A program made the position numbers and the translations under genes. Below are positions 17,442 to 25,514 of a stretch of DNA of 64,000 nucleotides, one piece after another. The notes under the pieces were generated by a model. It did not search any database. It was not told the origin of the DNA and was given only the letters and a program-made list of their open reading frames with translations. Source of the stretch: Methylobacterium hispanicum (lineage in GTDB: Bacteria > Pseudomonadota > Alphaproteobacteria > Rhizobiales > Beijerinckiaceae); the NCBI RefSeq assembly GCF_022179285.1, contig NZ_BPQO01000008.1, positions 62,001-126,000 on the forward strand, in the 5' to 3' direction. Position 1 is the stretch's first letter. Each line of letters starts with the position of its first letter.

Positions 17442-18692
17442 TTGTCGTCCGCCAATCCGCCGCCCGTCTCGCCCCTCGCCCCGAAGACACAGCCGGACCT
17501 GCCGCCCGTCGCAGGGGTGCGCCTCGCCACCGCGCAGGCCGGCATCCGCTATTCCGGCCGCACGGACGTGCTCTATGTCGGGCTTGCCGCCGGCACCGTG
17601 CCGGCGGGGGTGTTCACCCGCTCCAAGTGCCCCTCCGCGCCGGTCGACTGGTGCCGCGAGGCGCTGACCTCCGGATCGGCCCGGGCGCTCGTCGTGAATT
17701 CCGGCAACGCCAACGCCTTCACGGGCCGGCGCGGCCGCGATGCGGTGGCGCTCACCGCCCGCATCGCCGCGCAGGCCGCACCTTGCGCAGAGACCGACGT
17801 GTTCGTCGCCTCCACGGGCGTGATCGGCGAGCCCCTGGACGCCTCCAAGTTCGAGGGCGTGCTGGCCGATTGCGCGGCCCGTGCCGAGGACGGCCCCGCC
17901 GCCTGGGCCGCGGCCGCGCAGGCCATCATGACCACCGACACCTTCCCGAAGCGCGCCACGCGCCGGGCCGAGATCGACGGCAGCGCCGTGACCATCAACG
18001 GCATCGCCAAGGGCGCGGGCATGATCGCCCCCGACATGGCGACGATGCTGGCCTTCGTCTTCACCGACGCCGCCCTGCCGCAGCCGGTGCTCCAGGCGCT
18101 GCTCACGGAAGGGGCGGACCGCAGCTTCAACTGCGTGACGGTCGATGGCGACACCTCGACCTCCGACACCCTGATGCTGTTCGCCACGGGCAGGGCCGGC
18201 AACGCGGCGGTGGCGGACGCCGCCGACCCGCGCCTCGCCGGCTTCCGGGCGGCGCTCGACGACCTGCTCGCGGAACTCGCGCAACTCGTGGCCAAGGACG
18301 GGGAGGGCGCGCGCAAGTTCGTGACCGTCGAGGTCACGGGCGCCGAGAGCGACCGCTCCGCCCACCGCATCGCCATGTCGATCGCGAACTCGCCGCTGGT
18401 GAAGACCGCGGTGGCGGGCGAGGACGCGAACTGGGGCCGCGTCGTGATGGCGGTCGGCAAGGCCGGAGAGCCCGCCGACCGCGACCGCCTCGCGATCTGG
18501 TTCGGCGACGTGCGCGTGGCCGTCGCGGGCGCGCGCGACCCCGATTACAGCGAGGACGCGGCGAGCGCCGTGATGCGCGAGCAGGACATCCGCGTCCGGG
18601 TCGATCTCGGGTTGGGGGAGGGCAGCGCCCGCGTCTGGACCTGCGACCTCACCAAGGCCTACATCGAGATCAACGGGGATTACCGCTCGTGA
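17442..18692 (+). CDS. argJ: Bifunctional ornithine/glutamate N-acetyltransferase ArgJ
   Basis: 416 residues. ArgJ moves the acetyl group from N-acetylornithine to glutamate in the cyclic arginine pathway and often also uses acetyl-CoA. The self-cleavage and nucleophile site is in PDMATMLAF, with the catalytic threonine at about residue 201. [10 protein letters not shown] and STGVIGE are further family motifs. No ATG is available near the start; TTG 17442 has GGAGA six bases upstream and was chosen. The stop overlaps the next gene's GTG (GTGA), heading an argJ-SIMPL-mutT operon. Confidence 0.93.
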   Translation: MSSANPPPVSPLAPKTQPDLPPVAGVRLATAQAGIRYSGRTDVLYVGLAAGTVPAGVFTRSKCPSAPVDWCREALTSGSARALVVNSGNANAFTGRRGRDAVALTARIAAQAAPCAETDVFVASTGVIGEPLDASKFEGVLADCAARAEDGPAAWAAAAQAIMTTDTFPKRATRRAEIDGSAVTINGIAKGAGMIAPDMATMLAFVFTDAALPQPVLQALLTEGADRSFNCVTVDGDTSTSDTLMLFATGRAGNAAVADAADPRLAGFRAALDDLLAELAQLVAKDGEGARKFVTVEVTGAESDRSAHRIAMSIANSPLVKTAVAGEDANWGRVVMAVGKAGEPADRDRLAIWFGDVRVAVAGARDPDYSEDAASAVMREQDIRVRVDLGLGEGSARVWTCDLTKAYIEINGDYRS

Positions 18693-19402
18693 GGGCCGCG
18701 CTCGCCGGCCTCGCCCTGCTGCTCGTCGCGGCGCCCGCGCGCGCCGACGATGCCTGCGCGCACACGATCGGCGTCACGGGCCGGGCGGCCTCCGCCCGCG
18801 CGCCCGACTTCGCCGCGGTCACGGTCGGCGTCGAGACGAAGGCACAGAGCCCGGCCGCGGCGCTCGACGCCGCCTCGAAGGCGGTCGCGGGCGTGGTCGC
18901 CCTCGGGCGCGAGCTCGGCGTGCCGGAGGGCGACATCGGCACCTCCGCGGTCGTGCTCGAGGCGGCGACCCGCGCGGTCACCCGTCCGAACGGCACCGTC
19001 GAGTCCCAACCGGACGGCTACCGGGCGGCGAACGCGGTCACGATCCGGCTCGCCGACATGGGCCGCCTCGGCGACCTGCTGCGCCGGGCGCTCGACGCCG
19101 GCGCCAACCGGATCGATTCCATCGGCTTCGGCCTGAACGATCCCGAGAAGGTCGACGCGGAGCTTCAGGTCGCCGCCGCCAGGGACGCGCGCGCCCGCGC
19201 CGCGGAACTCGCCGAAGCGGTCGGCGCCAAGCTCGGGCGGCTGTGCAGCCTCTCCGGAAGCGGCAGTGCCGTGCCGCCGCCCATGCCGATGGCCGCGCAG
19301 GCGCGCATGAAGGCCCCGGCGCCGGGCCGCCGGGTGCCGCTCGCCGCCGGCGCGATCGAGAGCCGCAGCGAGGTCCAGGCCAGCTTCGCGGTCGCGCAAT
19401 GA
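18689..19402 (+). CDS. Periplasmic SIMPL-domain (DUF541) protein
   Basis: 237 residues from GTG 18689, which overlaps the argJ stop. A signal peptide ([17 protein letters not shown]) is followed by a SIMPL/DUF541 domain of the BP26/YggE type: [24 protein letters not shown], then [15 protein letters not shown] and [13 protein letters not shown]. Related proteins form periplasmic ring-shaped oligomers and are linked to oxidative-stress resistance, but the molecular role is not settled. It lies between argJ and mutT, overlapping both by 4 bp; an arginine role is not implied. Confidence 0.82.
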   Translation: MRAALAGLALLLVAAPARADDACAHTIGVTGRAASARAPDFAAVTVGVETKAQSPAAALDAASKAVAGVVALGRELGVPEGDIGTSAVVLEAATRAVTRPNGTVESQPDGYRAANAVTIRLADMGRLGDLLRRALDAGANRIDSIGFGLNDPEKVDAELQVAAARDARARAAELAEAVGAKLGRLCSLSGSGSAVPPPMPMAAQARMKAPAPGRRVPLAAGAIESRSEVQASFAVAQ

Positions 19403-19827
19403 CCAGGAGCGAGGCCGCGCCGCTGCGCCTGCTCCTCGTGGTGGCGGTCGCCCTGGTGGACCGGGACGGGCGCGTGCTGGTGAGCCAGCGCCCGCCCGGC
19501 AAGCAGCTCGCGGGTCTGTGGGAGTTCCCGGGCGGCAAGGTCGAGCCCGGGGAGCGGCCCGAGGCCACGCTGATCCGCGAACTCGCCGAGGAGATCGGCG
19601 TGCGCGTCGAGGAGCCCTGCCTCGCTCCGCTCACCTTCGCGAGCCACGCCTACGAGAGCTTCCACCTGCTGATGCCGCTCTACGTTTGCCGCCGCTGGTC
19701 CGGCACGCCGCAGGGTCTTGAGGGTCAGGCCTTGAAATGGGTCCGGCCGAGTGCCTTGCGGGATCTCGCCATGCCGCCCGCGGACGAGCCTCTGATCCCG
19801 TTCCTGGTCGATCTGCTCGGCCCCTGA
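19399..19827 (+). CDS. mutT: 8-oxo-dGTP diphosphatase (MutT-like Nudix hydrolase)
   Basis: 142 residues from ATG 19399, which overlaps the previous stop (ATGA). The complete Nudix box GGKVEPGERPEATLIRELAE, continuing EIG, matches GX5EX7REUXEEXGU. LAGLWEFPGGK and a late WVRPSAL are typical of MutT, which removes oxidised dGTP from the nucleotide pool. ArgJ-MutT adjacency is common in alphaproteobacteria; here a SIMPL gene is inserted. A strong hairpin starts 11 bp after the stop. Confidence 0.9.
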   Translation: MTRSEAAPLRLLLVVAVALVDRDGRVLVSQRPPGKQLAGLWEFPGGKVEPGERPEATLIRELAEEIGVRVEEPCLAPLTFASHAYESFHLLMPLYVCRRWSGTPQGLEGQALKWVRPSALRDLAMPPADEPLIPFLVDLLGP

Positions 19828-19832
19828 CCATG

Positions 19833-19862
19833 AAAAAGGCCCCGCACCGGTGGTGCGGGGCC
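19833..19862 (-). terminator. Intrinsic terminator of dps
   Basis: GGCCCCGCACC (19838-19848) pairs with GGTGCGGGGCC (19852-19862) over a 3-base loop. On the minus strand the hairpin is followed by five T (19837-19833), a classic rho-independent terminator for dps. The hairpin alone may also slow read-through from mutT on the plus strand. Confidence 0.85.
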
Positions 19863-19887
19863 CTGCTGCTCCGGGGACTGGGACGGC

Positions 19888-20421
19888 TCAGTGACCGCCG
19901 GCCTCGGCGTTGCGGGTGGTCTCGTAGAGGAACCACGTGCGCTCCTCGGACTGGTCGATCCACTCCTCCAGCAGGCTGGTGGTCGAGACGTCGTTGGCCT
20001 CGTCGGTGACCTCGTGCAGCTCGCGCATGCGGGCGGTGAGCGCCTTGTTGTCGTCCCGCAGTTCCTTGAGCATGTCGAGCGGACCGACATACTCGGCGTC
20101 GTTGTCCTGCACGTTGGTCAGCGACTTCGCTTGGCCGATCGAGCGCAGCACCGTGCCGCCGATCTTGCGGCCGCGCTCGCCCACGGCGTCGATGATCGCG
20201 AAGATCTGCTGCGATTGCTCGTCGAGGAGCAGGTGGTAGTCGCGGAAGTTCGGGCCGCTGATGTGCCAGTGGAAGTTCTTCGTCTTGATGTAGAGCGCGA
20301 AGAGGTCCGACAGCAGGACCGTCAAGCCCTCGGAGATCTTCTTGACGTCCTCGGGGTTGAGGTCGGTCGGGGTGTTGAGGCGGTCGCTGCCGATCCGGCT
20401 GACGGGCTTGGCCTTGGCCAT
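19888..20421 (-). CDS. dps: Dps-family DNA-protecting ferritin-like protein
   Basis: 177 residues from ATG 20421, with GGAG upstream. Dps forms a 12-subunit cage that binds DNA and stores iron by oxidising Fe(II) with hydrogen peroxide. The inter-subunit ferroxidase residues lie in KTKNFHWHISGPNFRDYHLL, followed by DEQSQQ. DNAEYVGPLDMLKELRDDN and the C-terminal DQSEERTWFL are further family marks. The lysine-rich N-terminus (MAKAKP) may contact DNA. It is monocistronic, with its own terminator. Confidence 0.94.
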   Translation of the reverse strand: MAKAKPVSRIGSDRLNTPTDLNPEDVKKISEGLTVLLSDLFALYIKTKNFHWHISGPNFRDYHLLLDEQSQQIFAIIDAVGERGRKIGGTVLRSIGQAKSLTNVQDNDAEYVGPLDMLKELRDDNKALTARMRELHEVTDEANDVSTTSLLEEWIDQSEERTWFLYETTRNAEAGGH

Positions 20422-20535
20422 GGAGGTCTCCGTTCGTCTGGAATGTCCGGTGTCGATGCTGCGCCCACGGGTGTCCCTGCGGTCGCGCTGGCATCGTTCA
20501 TCGGCAGAATGAGCGGTGACGCTGTTTGTTCCGGC

Positions 20536-20567
20536 CCCCCCGGGACGCGCATGGCCGGGTCCCGGGG
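20536..20567. terminator. GC-rich hairpin between the transpeptidase and dps
   Basis: CCCCCGGGAC (20536-20545) pairs with GTCCCGGGGG (20558-20567), ten perfect base pairs with a 12-base loop. It lies 41 bp beyond the stop of the upstream transpeptidase gene and before the dps leader. There is no U-tract, so it may act as a factor-dependent terminator or transcript-stabilising stem. Confidence 0.5.
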
Positions 20568-20607
20568 GACGCAAAGCCTGGATCCGTTCTAAACTATCCG
20601 TGATGCG

Positions 20608-22311
20608 TCAATCGGCCTGCCCGACCAGACCCGGCGGCAGCAGGGGCGCGGGCTTCGAGGCCCGCGGCGCGGCCGGGCGGATCGATCCTGTGGTGGCGGG
20701 ATCCGCGGGCCGCGGCTCGGCGGCGCGGGCCTCGGCGGGCTTCGGTCGCGTCTCCGCGGGGCGCGCCTGCGTCCCCGCCGCGGCTGGGCGCGCGGGAGCG
20801 GGCTTGGTTGCCTCGGAAGGTTTGACGGTGGCCGCCTTGCCCGCATCGGCCGGCGCCCCCGGCGCGTCGAGGCCGTAGATGTCGTCGCGGAAATGGGCGC
20901 GCCCGTCCGGCGTGGCGTAGCCGGTCAGGTAGACGAAGGTGACCGGCACGGGCTTGGGCAGCTTGATGTCGCGGCGCTCGCCGTCGGCGATGCCGGTCTC
21001 GATCTCGATCGGCCCCCAGGACGAGCCCGGCCCGTTCGGTCCCTCGGTGCCCTGCAGCAGCCAGCCGACGAACTCCTTGACCTGACCCACCCGGACGCAG
21101 CCGTGGCTGTGGAAGCGCACGGAGCGGCCGAAGAGCGACTTCGAGGGCGTGTCGTGCATGTAGACCGCGTGACGGTTCGGCATGTCGATCCGCACCTGGC
21201 CGAGCGAGTTGTCGAAGCCCGGATCCTGCCGCAGCGTGTAGTTCGCCGCCTTGTTGGTCGACCAGTCGAGCGTGGTCGGATCGACCTCGACGCCGCCGGG
21301 GCCGAGGATGCGGATGTGGTTCTTGGCGAGGTAGCCGGGTTCCTTGCGCATCCGCGGGATGATCTCGTTCTTCACCACCGAGATCGGCACGGTCCAGGTC
21401 GGGTTGAAGTTGACGTCGGTGATGCGGGTCTCGACCGCGGGCGTGGCCTTGTCGGGGCTGCCGACCACCGCGACGTAGCGGCGCGCGACCTGGCCTCGCT
21501 CCACCGCCTCGACCACCGCGGAGGGGATGTTCACCACCACGTAGCGCTCGCCGAAGGGGAAGTTCGAGCCCATCAGGCGCTGGGCCGAGGCGGCGAGCTG
21601 GCGCTGACGCACCGCGGCCGGCACGTTCAAGGCCGCGAGGGTCTGGCGGCCGAGGAGCCCTGTCTCGGGCAGGCCGTGCCGGGCCTGGAAGGCCGTGATG
21701 GCGGCGATGAGCGGCGGATCGAGCCGGTCGCTCGGGGGCGCGTCCGCGGGCAGGTCGCCGGTGAGCGTGAGGTGATGGCGCAGGGCGGGCACGGCCGGGT
21801 TGCTGGCGCCGGGCTTCAGCACGAGGTCGGCCGGCAGAGGCTCCCAGCCGCCCGCCTCCGCGAAGGCTTGATAGCGCTCGGCGGCGCGCAACGTGTCGAG
21901 GAAGGTGCGCGGGTTGAGCGTCGGCGTCGGATCGGCCGAGACCTTCGCGTAGACGAGCGGCGCGGGCTCTTTCTTCCGCTGCGCCTCCTTCTGGGCCGCG
22001 TCCTTCTGAACGCCGTCCTTGGGCTGGGCCTCCGCGGGTTTCGGCGGGGCGGACTCGGCCTTCCGGTTGGCATCCCTGGCTTGCGCCTCCGCCTTGCGCG
22101 GCGCGGGCTCGGCCTCCTTCTGGGCCGAGGCGGGCGCGACCTGCACCGGCACCGGGAGGGGAGCCGGGACCGGCGGGGTGGCCGGCGCCGGGGCGGTCTG
22201 CACCTGCGCGGCGGGCTCCGCGGGGGCGTTCTGCGCCGCCGCCGGGCCGAGCGCGATCAGAAGCGCGAGCGGCGCCGCGGCGGCGCGTGCGCAAGCGGAC
22301 GTCGGGACCAT
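20608..22311 (-). CDS. YcbB/LdtD-type L,D-transpeptidase
   Basis: 567 residues. A signal peptide (ending near GPAAAQ) leads into a long Ala/Pro/Lys-rich linker. A scaffold segment and a peptidoglycan-binding repeat follow (AITAFQARHGLPETGLLGRQ). The YkuD catalytic domain has the active site HSHGCVRV with C405 as nucleophile, and there is a proline/alanine-rich tail. The enzyme forms 3-3 cross-links in peptidoglycan and can bypass D,D-transpeptidases. The minus-strand reading 20594-22294 in another frame is a shadow. Confidence 0.9.
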   Translation of the reverse strand: MVPTSACARAAAAPLALLIALGPAAAQNAPAEPAAQVQTAPAPATPPVPAPLPVPVQVAPASAQKEAEPAPRKAEAQARDANRKAESAPPKPAEAQPKDGVQKDAAQKEAQRKKEPAPLVYAKVSADPTPTLNPRTFLDTLRAAERYQAFAEAGGWEPLPADLVLKPGASNPAVPALRHHLTLTGDLPADAPPSDRLDPPLIAAITAFQARHGLPETGLLGRQTLAALNVPAAVRQRQLAASAQRLMGSNFPFGERYVVVNIPSAVVEAVERGQVARRYVAVVGSPDKATPAVETRITDVNFNPTWTVPISVVKNEIIPRMRKEPGYLAKNHIRILGPGGVEVDPTTLDWSTNKAANYTLRQDPGFDNSLGQVRIDMPNRHAVYMHDTPSKSLFGRSVRFHSHGCVRVGQVKEFVGWLLQGTEGPNGPGSSWGPIEIETGIADGERRDIKLPKPVPVTFVYLTGYATPDGRAHFRDDIYGLDAPGAPADAGKAATVKPSEATKPAPARPAAAGTQARPAETRPKPAEARAAEPRPADPATTGSIRPAAPRASKPAPLLPPGLVGQAD

Positions 22312-22480
22312 ACGCGTGACTCCGGTCGAGATGCCCGCTCGCGGACGGGACGGATCATGGCCGCCGGATGGTTACCAATCCGCTCCGCCCGGCGGCGCGC
22401 CTCTGTCCCACTCGACGCGGCGGCCCGGCGCCCCACCCTTCGTCCGACGGTTCAACGGAAGGTCCCGGAGAGTTCGAGCG

Positions 22481-23320
22481 ATGCCCCATCCTGCGATCAG
22501 CCCTGGCCGCGCCGCCGTGGTGACGGGGGCCGCGAGCGGCATCGGGCTCGCCGCCGCCAAGGCCTTCGCGGGGGCCGGCATGCACGTCTGGCTGGCCGAC
22601 CTGCCGGGCGAGGCCCTGGAGGCGGCCCGCGCCGAGGTCGCCGCGCTCGCCGCCGTCGAGGTGCGGGCGGTGGCGACCGATGTCGGGCGGCGCGAGGCCG
22701 TCGAGGCCTTGCGCGACGCGGTCGCGCGCTCGGGCCCGCCCGCGGTAGTCATGCTGAATGCCGGGATCGAGGCCGGCGGACGCCTGTTCTCGGACGCGGA
22801 GACCTGGGCCCGCATCCTCGACACGAATCTCTGGGGCGTGATCAACGGCGTGCAGGCCTTCGCCCCCGGCATGATCGAGGGCGGCCAGCCGGGCGCGCTC
22901 ATCGTCACCGGCTCGAAGCAGGGCATCACCACGCCGCCCGGCAACACGCCCTACAACGTGTCGAAGGCGGGCGTGAAAGCCCTCACCGAGGCGCTCGCCC
23001 ACGACCTGCGCGGGCGCGAGAGCTGCCGCACCAGCGCCCACCTGCTGATCCCGGGCTTCGTCTACACGGGCCTCACCCGGGCCCGCGGGGTGGCCGAGAA
23101 GCCCCCTGGCGCCTGGACGCCGGAGGAGACCGTGGCCTTCATGCTGGAGCGGCTGGAGGCCGGCGACTTCTACATCCTCTGCCCGGACAACGAGACCACG
23201 ACGGAGCAGGACCGGCGCCGCATCGCCTGGGCGGCGGGCGACATCATCGAGAACCGCCCCGCCCTCTCCCGCTGGCACCCGGACTACGCCGAGGCGTTCC
23301 GACAGCATATGGAGCGCTGA
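22481..23320 (+). CDS. Short-chain dehydrogenase/reductase
   Basis: 279 residues from ATG 22481. The Rossmann motif TGAASGIG lies at 15-22 and the acidic residue of LADLPG suggests NAD rather than NADP. NAG occurs in MLNAGIEAGG, and the catalytic Y158-x3-K162 (YNVSK) is present. The serine position reads VTGSKQGITTPPGN. The C-terminal part (DNETTTEQDRRRIAWAAGDI) resembles a group annotated only as SDR oxidoreductases, so no substrate can be assigned. zwf follows 106 bp downstream. Confidence 0.85.
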   Translation: MPHPAISPGRAAVVTGAASGIGLAAAKAFAGAGMHVWLADLPGEALEAARAEVAALAAVEVRAVATDVGRREAVEALRDAVARSGPPAVVMLNAGIEAGGRLFSDAETWARILDTNLWGVINGVQAFAPGMIEGGQPGALIVTGSKQGITTPPGNTPYNVSKAGVKALTEALAHDLRGRESCRTSAHLLIPGFVYTGLTRARGVAEKPPGAWTPEETVAFMLERLEAGDFYILCPDNETTTEQDRRRIAWAAGDIIENRPALSRWHPDYAEAFRQHMER

Positions 23321-23426
23321 CGTCGCCCTCGGGGCCAGTGGGGCCGGCTGGCGAAGGCTTTGCTAAGGCGTATAAGCCGCAGAGTTGCCCGGGATCTTCA
23401 GGGCCGTCAGCACACGGGAGCCGCCC

Positions 23427-24899
23427 TTGGCCACGATCATCCCCGTCGCCTCCTTCGACTGCGTCGTGTTCGGCGCGACCGGCGACCTGACGACCCGCAA
23501 GCTCCTGCCGGCCCTGTTCTACCGCTTTCAGGACGGGCAGATCCCCGGCACCAGCCGCATCATCGGCGCCTCGCGCACCGACATCGCTGCCGAGACGTTC
23601 CGCGAGCGCGCCCGCGACGCGATCAAGCGCTTCGTGCCGCCCCAGGACATCCGCGAGGGCGCGCTCGATGCCTTCATCGACCATCTCGACTACGTGATGA
23701 TCGACGGCGCGGGCGAGGAGGGTTGGGCCGAACTCACCGCCAAGCTGAACGAGCGGCCCGACCAGGTGCGGCCCTACTACCTCGCCACCTCGCCCGACCT
23801 CTACGGCCCGATCTGCCGCAACCTCGCGAGCCACGGGCTGATCGGCGAGAAATCGCGCGTCGTACTGGAGAAGCCGATCGGCAAGGACCTGAAATCGGCC
23901 CGCGCCATCAACGACGCGGTGGGCGAGGTCTTCCCCGAGACGCAGATCTACCGGATCGACCATTACCTGGGGAAGGAGACCGTCCAGAACCTGCTGGCGC
24001 TGCGCTTCGCCAACACGATCTTCGAGCGGCTCTGGACCGCCGACGTGATCGACCACGTCCAGATCACGGTGGCGGAGACGGTGGGCGTCGAGGGCCGGGC
24101 CGGCTACTACGACCGGTCGGGTGCACTCCGCGACATGCTACAGAACCACCTGCTGCAGCTCCTCTGCCTCACCGCGATGGAGAGCCCGCTCAACCTCGAC
24201 GCCAACGCGGTGCGCGACGAGAAGCTGAAGGTCTTGCGCGCCCTGAAACCCATCACGCCGAACGACGTGCAGCAGGTTACCGTGCGCGGCCAGTACGGCG
24301 CGGGCGCCGTCGCGGGCAAGCCGGTCGAGAGCTACGCCACCGAGCTGGAGGGCCCGAGCCGGACCGAGACGTTCGTGGCCATGAAGGTCGAGGTGCAGTC
24401 CTGGCGCTGGGCGGGCGTGCCGTTCTACCTGCGCACCGGCAAGCGCATGCCCCAGAAGCTCTCCGAGATCGTGGTGCAGTTCCGCGCCTCGCCCTTCTCG
24501 ATCTTCCCCGAGGAATCGTTCGGGCGCGAGCCGAACCGTCTCGTCATCCGCCTGCAGCCGCAGGAGGGCATGAAGCTCGAGGTGATGACGAAGGATCCGG
24601 GCCCCGGCGGCATGCGCCTGAGGCCGACCAACCTCGACATTTCCTTCGAGGAAACCTTCAAGCAGCGCTACCCCGACGCCTACGAGCGGCTGCTGATGGA
24701 CGTGGTACGCGGCAACGCCACCCTGTTCATGCGCCGTGACGAGGTCGAGGCAGCCTGGGCCTGGGCCGACGGCGTGCTCAAGGCCTGGTCCGACCGCCCG
24801 GAGGCGCCGCGCCCCTACCCGGCGGGCACCTGGGGGCCGACCTCAGCCATCGCGCTGATCGAGCGCGACGGCCGCACCTGGCACGAGGAACTGCGATGA
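23427..24899 (+). CDS. zwf: Glucose-6-phosphate 1-dehydrogenase
   Basis: 490 residues from TTG 23427, which has GGGAG six bases upstream and gives the standard family length; an in-frame TTG at 23385 lacks such a site. The nucleotide-binding GATGDLT lies at about 16-22, EKPIGKD follows, and the substrate-binding RIDHYLGKE with the catalytic histidine is near 179. It converts glucose 6-phosphate to 6-phosphogluconolactone and supplies NADPH. The stop overlaps the next small gene (ATGA). pgl and gnd are not nearby. Confidence 0.93.
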   Translation: MATIIPVASFDCVVFGATGDLTTRKLLPALFYRFQDGQIPGTSRIIGASRTDIAAETFRERARDAIKRFVPPQDIREGALDAFIDHLDYVMIDGAGEEGWAELTAKLNERPDQVRPYYLATSPDLYGPICRNLASHGLIGEKSRVVLEKPIGKDLKSARAINDAVGEVFPETQIYRIDHYLGKETVQNLLALRFANTIFERLWTADVIDHVQITVAETVGVEGRAGYYDRSGALRDMLQNHLLQLLCLTAMESPLNLDANAVRDEKLKVLRALKPITPNDVQQVTVRGQYGAGAVAGKPVESYATELEGPSRTETFVAMKVEVQSWRWAGVPFYLRTGKRMPQKLSEIVVQFRASPFSIFPEESFGREPNRLVIRLQPQEGMKLEVMTKDPGPGGMRLRPTNLDISFEETFKQRYPDAYERLLMDVVRGNATLFMRRDEVEAAWAWADGVLKAWSDRPEAPRPYPAGTWGPTSAIALIERDGRTWHEELR

Positions 24900-25201
24900 G
24901 AGGGTGCGCGCTCGGATCGGCACTCGGACTGCTCTGCCTCGCGGCGTGGCCGGCCCTCGCCCAGCCGCGCCCCGACGTCACGGCGATGACCTGCGCCGAG
25001 GCGCAGGCCCTCGTGGCGCGGGCGGGCGCCATCGTGGTCACCACGGGCCCCGCGACCTACACGCGGGCGGTGCGCGACGTCGGCTTCTGCGTCGTCGAGA
25101 AATCGACGCAGCCGGACTACGAGCGGACGCGGGATGTGCCGAACTGCTTCATCGGCTACCGCTGCGTCGATCCGTTCTCGGAAGGCCGCGACGGCCCCTG
25201 A
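24896..25201 (+). CDS. Small secreted protein of unknown function
   Basis: 101 residues, overlapping the zwf stop by 4 bp, so probably co-translated with it. A clear signal peptide (LGSALGLLCLAAWPALAQ) is followed by a short domain with four cysteines (MTCAEAQ, VGFCVVEK, PNCFIG, YRCVDP), suggesting two disulphides in the periplasm. I do not recognise a functional family. Similar Cys-containing exported proteins are frequent in Rhizobiales. Confidence 0.72.
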   Translation: MRGCALGSALGLLCLAAWPALAQPRPDVTAMTCAEAQALVARAGAIVVTTGPATYTRAVRDVGFCVVEKSTQPDYERTRDVPNCFIGYRCVDPFSEGRDGP

Positions 25202-25328
25202 GGAGGGGAGGGCGCCCAACGGCCAAGCTGCCGGAATCCGGCCCTCGGCTCTCCTTGTTACGGACATGCGCGCCCCGGATCGTACCCGGACGAGCCCCCA
25301 AGGGGGCCGAACGGGGTTCGGGGCATCC

Positions 25329-25508
25329 ATGTCCGAGTTCGACGCCATCCGTCTGCAACTGTCGGTCGCCGCGGCCCTGCAGGCGATCGCCACCGTCCGC
25401 GCCGAGCGCGAGACGCCCGCCACGCACGCCGCCCGCCGGCAACTCGGCGCGATCCACGTCGCGACGCGCCTGCGCAAGCGCCTGGAGCGCGAGCGGCGGA
25501 CGGGCTGA
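25329..25508 (+). CDS. Small basic helical protein, hypothetical
   Basis: 59 residues from ATG 25329. It begins MSEFDAIRLQLSVAAALQAI and ends in a highly basic helix (RLRKRLERERRTG). There is no signal peptide. The ribosome-binding site is weak and no family is recognised; the main support is the length of the in-frame reading and its clean position between zwf's partner gene and opgG. It could be a chance reading in GC-rich DNA. Confidence 0.4.
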   Translation: MSEFDAIRLQLSVAAALQAIATVRAERETPATHAARRQLGAIHVATRLRKRLERERRTG

Positions 25509-25514
25509 GCCCGC

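Noticed and set aside
20584..20590. TTCTAAA resembling half of an Irr iron-control element upstream of dps
   Set aside because: Only one half is present, and it lies more than 160 bp from the dps start.
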